Positions 61,757-64,000 of a stretch of DNA of 64,000 bases are shown here, in pieces. Origin of the DNA: Albibacterium sp035514885 (GTDB lineage Bacteria; Bacteroidota; Bacteroidia; Sphingobacteriales; Sphingobacteriaceae); assembly GCF_035514885.1 (NCBI RefSeq), contig NZ_DATJCH010000021.1, positions 1-64,000 of the forward strand, given 5' to 3'. A model generated the notes under the pieces. That model was not told the DNA's origin, searched no databases, and saw only the letters and a list, made by a program, of their open reading frames with translations. Made by a program: the position numbers and the translations under genes. Within the stretch, counting starts at the first letter, position 1. Every line of letters begins with the position of its first letter.

Positions 61757-61891
61757 TTAATAGTCTGCTTTCTTTTTTCCGGTTTTTCTTTTGGAAAAAA
61801 TTATGCGAAGCGAGGCGAGCTACAACAAAAGCAAGTAGGAAAATAGAAAAGCGAACGTAACAAAATGTAAAACTTTTAAAAAAGGAACGAC

Positions 61892-62269
61892 ATGAACATC
61901 ATTGGACGATTGACAAGGGATGCGGAAGTACGCACAACGTCACAGGAAAAACAAGTAGTAAACTTTTCGATAGCAACCAACGACAGCTACCGTAACAAAC
62001 AGGGCGAACGCATAGAGCAAACTACCTATTTCGATTGCTCATACTGGATAAGCCCGAATGTAGCGAAGATACTCACGAAAGGCACATTGGTAGAGCTGAC
62101 AGGCAGGGTAAGTGCTAGGGCGTGGACAGGTAATGACGGAGAAGCACACGCAGGATTGAATTTCCATACCTCAAACATCAAACTGCACGGAGGGGGCAAG
62201 AAATCAGAAACCGCACAAACTACCGCAGGAACAAGCAACAACAAATCAGAGGACGATCTCCCATTTTAA
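61892..62269 (+). CDS. ssb: Single-stranded DNA-binding protein
   Basis: A 125-residue OB-fold SSB. It starts MNIIGRLTRDAEVRTT, has the conserved YFDCSYWIS and VELTGRVSARAW stretches and ends with the acidic partner-binding tip EDDLPF. It is a mobile-element copy, shorter than a chromosomal SSB, and would protect ssDNA during conjugative transfer. An AGGA ribosome-binding motif lies just before the ATG. It is followed by the DUF932 gene after 35 bp. Confidence 0.93.
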   Translation: MNIIGRLTRDAEVRTTSQEKQVVNFSIATNDSYRNKQGERIEQTTYFDCSYWISPNVAKILTKGTLVELTGRVSARAWTGNDGEAHAGLNFHTSNIKLHGGGKKSETAQTTAGTSNNKSEDDLPF

Positions 62270-62304
62270 CAACGAATATTTCAAACATTTAAAATCATTT
62301 TATC

Positions 62305-63378
62305 ATGGCACATAATATCAATTTCAACGAGAGAACAGGGCGTTATTCATTCTTTAGCGTACAACAAAAAGCGTGGCACGGTTTAGGGCAAATCGTGGAG
62401 CAATACCCTACAAGCGAGGAAGCTATCAAATATGCAGGGTTAGATTATGAAGTCGTAAAATCTCCATTGTTTACAAAAGGTTCGGACATTATCGAAACCA
62501 CCAATGGCATAGAGATAGGCAGTACTGAATTAGAAGTGCCTAATTATTACGCTAACATTCGCACCGATAACAATAAAGTATTGGGAATAGTCGGCAAGGA
62601 TTACCACATTGTACAAAACCGTGAAGCCTTTAATTTCTTTGATGCTATTGTAGGCGGTGACGAGGGCGTTCTGTACGAAACCGCAGGAGCATTAGGCAAC
62701 GGAGAACGCATTTTCATCACAGCCAAACTGCCCGACTATATCCGTGTGGGTAATGGCGATGATGTTACGGAAAAGTACATTTTCTTAACCACTTCGCACG
62801 ATGGTAGCGGAAGTATCACAGCCGCATTTACACCAATCCGTATTGTTTGCCAAAATACCTTAAACGCTTCATTACGAAGTATGACCAATGTAGTCCGTAT
62901 CAAGCACACTTCGGGAGCGAAACAACGTATCGAGAACGCTCATAAGATTATGGGACTTGCGAACACATTGAGCGACCAATTAGAGGGGATTTTCAACGAA
63001 TGGGCAAAAGTAAAGGTAACAGACCGTGAAGTTAAAAAGCTAATCCAATTGGCACTTTGCCCGAATAAGGAAACGCTTGACCTTATCAAAAAAGGTGCAG
63101 AAGATGAAATTTCCACCGTGTTCAAAAACACCGTAGAGGATGCCTTTGCATACGCAATGATAAGCGACACCCAACAAATGGACACTACCAAAGGTACATT
63201 GTTCGGAGCGTATAATGCGGTTACTGGCTACTATCAGAACGTAAGAAAGTACAAAGATGATGAAGCCAAGTTACAGAGTATTGTACTGGGTGGAACTGCT
63301 CAACTCAAGTCACAGAAAGCATTTGAATTGTGTAATGGCTTTGCATTAGACGGAGCAGAAATCTTTAATCTTAATTAA
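62305..63378 (+). CDS. DUF932 domain protein (phage/plasmid type)
   Basis: A 357-residue protein of the DUF932/LGT_TIGR03299 phage-plasmid family. Recognisable parts are QQKAWHGLGQIVEQYPTSEE near residue 20 and RIVCQNTLNASLRS in the centre. The family is frequent on plasmids, phages and ICEs; its role is not known. It lies 35 bp after ssb and a hairpin (63388-63413) follows it, so the three genes here form one mobile-element operon. Confidence 0.9.
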   Translation: MAHNINFNERTGRYSFFSVQQKAWHGLGQIVEQYPTSEEAIKYAGLDYEVVKSPLFTKGSDIIETTNGIEIGSTELEVPNYYANIRTDNNKVLGIVGKDYHIVQNREAFNFFDAIVGGDEGVLYETAGALGNGERIFITAKLPDYIRVGNGDDVTEKYIFLTTSHDGSGSITAAFTPIRIVCQNTLNASLRSMTNVVRIKHTSGAKQRIENAHKIMGLANTLSDQLEGIFNEWAKVKVTDREVKKLIQLALCPNKETLDLIKKGAEDEISTVFKNTVEDAFAYAMISDTQQMDTTKGTLFGAYNAVTGYYQNVRKYKDDEAKLQSIVLGGTAQLKSQKAFELCNGFALDGAEIFNLN

Positions 63379-63387
63379 ATAACAACA

Positions 63388-63413
63388 GGCTACCGCTTTC
63401 ATCGGTGGTAGCC
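63388..63413 (+). other. Intercistronic hairpin between DUF932 and Api92-like genes
   Basis: GGCTACC (63388-63394) and GGTAGCC (63407-63413) form a 7-bp stem with a 12-nt loop. No T run follows, so it is more likely an RNA-stability or processing element than a terminator. Confidence 0.6.
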
Positions 63414-63430
63414 CACTAAAAATATTCATT

Positions 63431-63898
63431 ATGGCAAATTGGTGCAGTAATACAGTTGTATTCGAGGGGAAACCCGAAACAATCACAGCAATACAGGAAC
63501 TTTTTCAATTAATGAAGAAAGAGGAAGAAGAAACAGAAGAAGGACAATTACCCGAATTTATTTCTAAAGACAATGGCGGTTATTACTTCAATATCTATTG
63601 GAACGAGGGCGATGAAGGACACTTTCAGTATGAAACAAAGTGGTCGCCTAATATAGAAATCATTCAAAAGATAGCGGAACATTATGATGTGAATTTCACA
63701 CACGACTATGAAGAAATAGGCAATCTAGTATATGGCAGAGCAACATTTTATGACAAGGTACTCACAGATATTTATTTGGAAGACGAGGATTTTGAGCAAT
63801 ACAATTTCAATGAAGAAACAGATACGTACCATTTCGAGGGGGAAACATTCGATAGCGATTGTGAGATACTAGAAACACTTTTAGAGCGAAAACTATAA
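63431..63898 (+). CDS. Api92-like ferredoxin-fold protein
   Basis: A 155-residue acidic protein. The start MANWCSNTVVFEGKPETITA and the ETKWSPNIEIIQKIAEHYDV segment match the Api92-like/DUF1281 family, found on phages and conjugative elements. The function is unknown. It is probably in the same operon as DUF932 (53-bp gap) and the next gene starts 5 bp after its stop. Confidence 0.82.
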   Translation: MANWCSNTVVFEGKPETITAIQELFQLMKKEEEETEEGQLPEFISKDNGGYYFNIYWNEGDEGHFQYETKWSPNIEIIQKIAEHYDVNFTHDYEEIGNLVYGRATFYDKVLTDIYLEDEDFEQYNFNEETDTYHFEGETFDSDCEILETLLERKL

Positions 63899-63903
63899 TT
63901 GCT

Positions 63904-64000
63904 ATGAAAATAACAGACTTGAACGGTTGTCTTATTGAGGTAACGAACCTCAAAGAAGCTATTGAAATAGCAAGGCAGTACAAAGAGTACCGCCACGAGG
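63904..64000 (+). CDS. Hypothetical mobile-element protein (partial)
   Basis: The first 32 codons of a gene running past the right edge (start MKITDLNGCLIEVTNLKEAI). It begins 5 bp after the Api92-like stop, so it belongs to the same operon. The visible part shows no domain that I can name. Confidence 0.65.
   Translation, partial: MKITDLNGCLIEVTNLKEAIEIARQYKEYRHE

Larger units (their letters stand above)
61146..61891. other. Structured non-coding region of the mobile element
   Basis: About 750 bp without a credible gene, dense in inverted repeats: 61161-61193 (terminator), 61289-61332, 61343-61362, 61384-61403, 61427-61489 and a nested pair at 61646-61756. The word AGCCAAAAG or its complement appears three times, plus one near copy. 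Downstream (61800-61891) is the leader of ssb with a GCGAAGCGAGGCGAGC stretch. The region could hold an origin of transfer, a structured RNA or regulator sites. Confidence 0.6.

Noticed and set aside
63772..63996. 74-codon minus-strand frame at the right edge
   Set aside because: It covers the Api92-like gene and the start of the next element gene; antisense shadow.

Overview
The window is about 64 kb of AT-rich chromosome from a Bacteroidota, most like the Sphingobacteriales (Solitalea/Pedobacter type; the genus is an inference). The markers are a SusC/SusD pair, a type IX secretion C-terminal tail, a lipid-anchored TamA homologue (TamL) next to TamB, a separate N-terminal transketolase subunit, Bacteroidota-type integrase and mobile-element genes, and promoters of the TTG-N18/19-TANNTTTG type (clear before kup, dnaE, trxA, tRNA-Ser and tRNA-Pro).

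Layout. 0-18.8 kb is mostly housekeeping: transketolase N subunit (cut by the window edge), the FAH-family hydrolase / M23 peptidase / peroxiredoxin operon, a tiny T9SS cargo, kup, malate dehydrogenase with a retropepsin-like protease, tamB-tamL, dnaE and trxA. 18.8-25.1 kb is an accessory run of small minus-strand enzyme genes (DinB, SUMF1/FGE domain, carboxylesterase, DsbA-like, methyltransferase, DHFR-like, PaiB-like), preceded by a repeat-rich gap. 25-38.9 kb returns to core genes: ABC-F protein, aspartyl protease with PDZ, a long minus-strand series (peptide transporter, glycosyltransferase, ruvB, GNAT-nitrilase), dipeptidyl peptidase, thiolase, and a PgpH-type HD phosphodiesterase.

38.9-44.4 kb holds tRNA-Ser(GCT), a VOC protein, a divergent HxlR/SDR pair with a clear palindromic operator candidate, and a four-gene cluster: zinc alcohol dehydrogenase, a tail-anchored unknown, a DUF1989 protein and a YqcI/YcgG (GntA-like) haem N-hydroxylase homologue. 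Characterised relatives of the last two families act on guanidino compounds, so this is the best candidate here for an undescribed small pathway. 44.7-51.5 kb is a polysaccharide utilisation locus (SusC, SusD, LamG lipoprotein, GH144-like glycosidase; beta-1,2-glucan is the likely target). It is followed by a beta-propeller lipoprotein with a decayed in-frame tail and a TPR histidine kinase/NarL regulator pair. 55-59 kb has small detoxification genes and an Old Yellow Enzyme.

From 59.1 kb to the right edge the window enters an integrated mobile element: tRNA-Pro(TGG), a tyrosine integrase, a small HTH protein, about 750 bp of non-coding DNA full of inverted repeats, ssb, a DUF932 protein, an Api92-like protein and the start of another element gene. 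The far end of the element lies outside the window.
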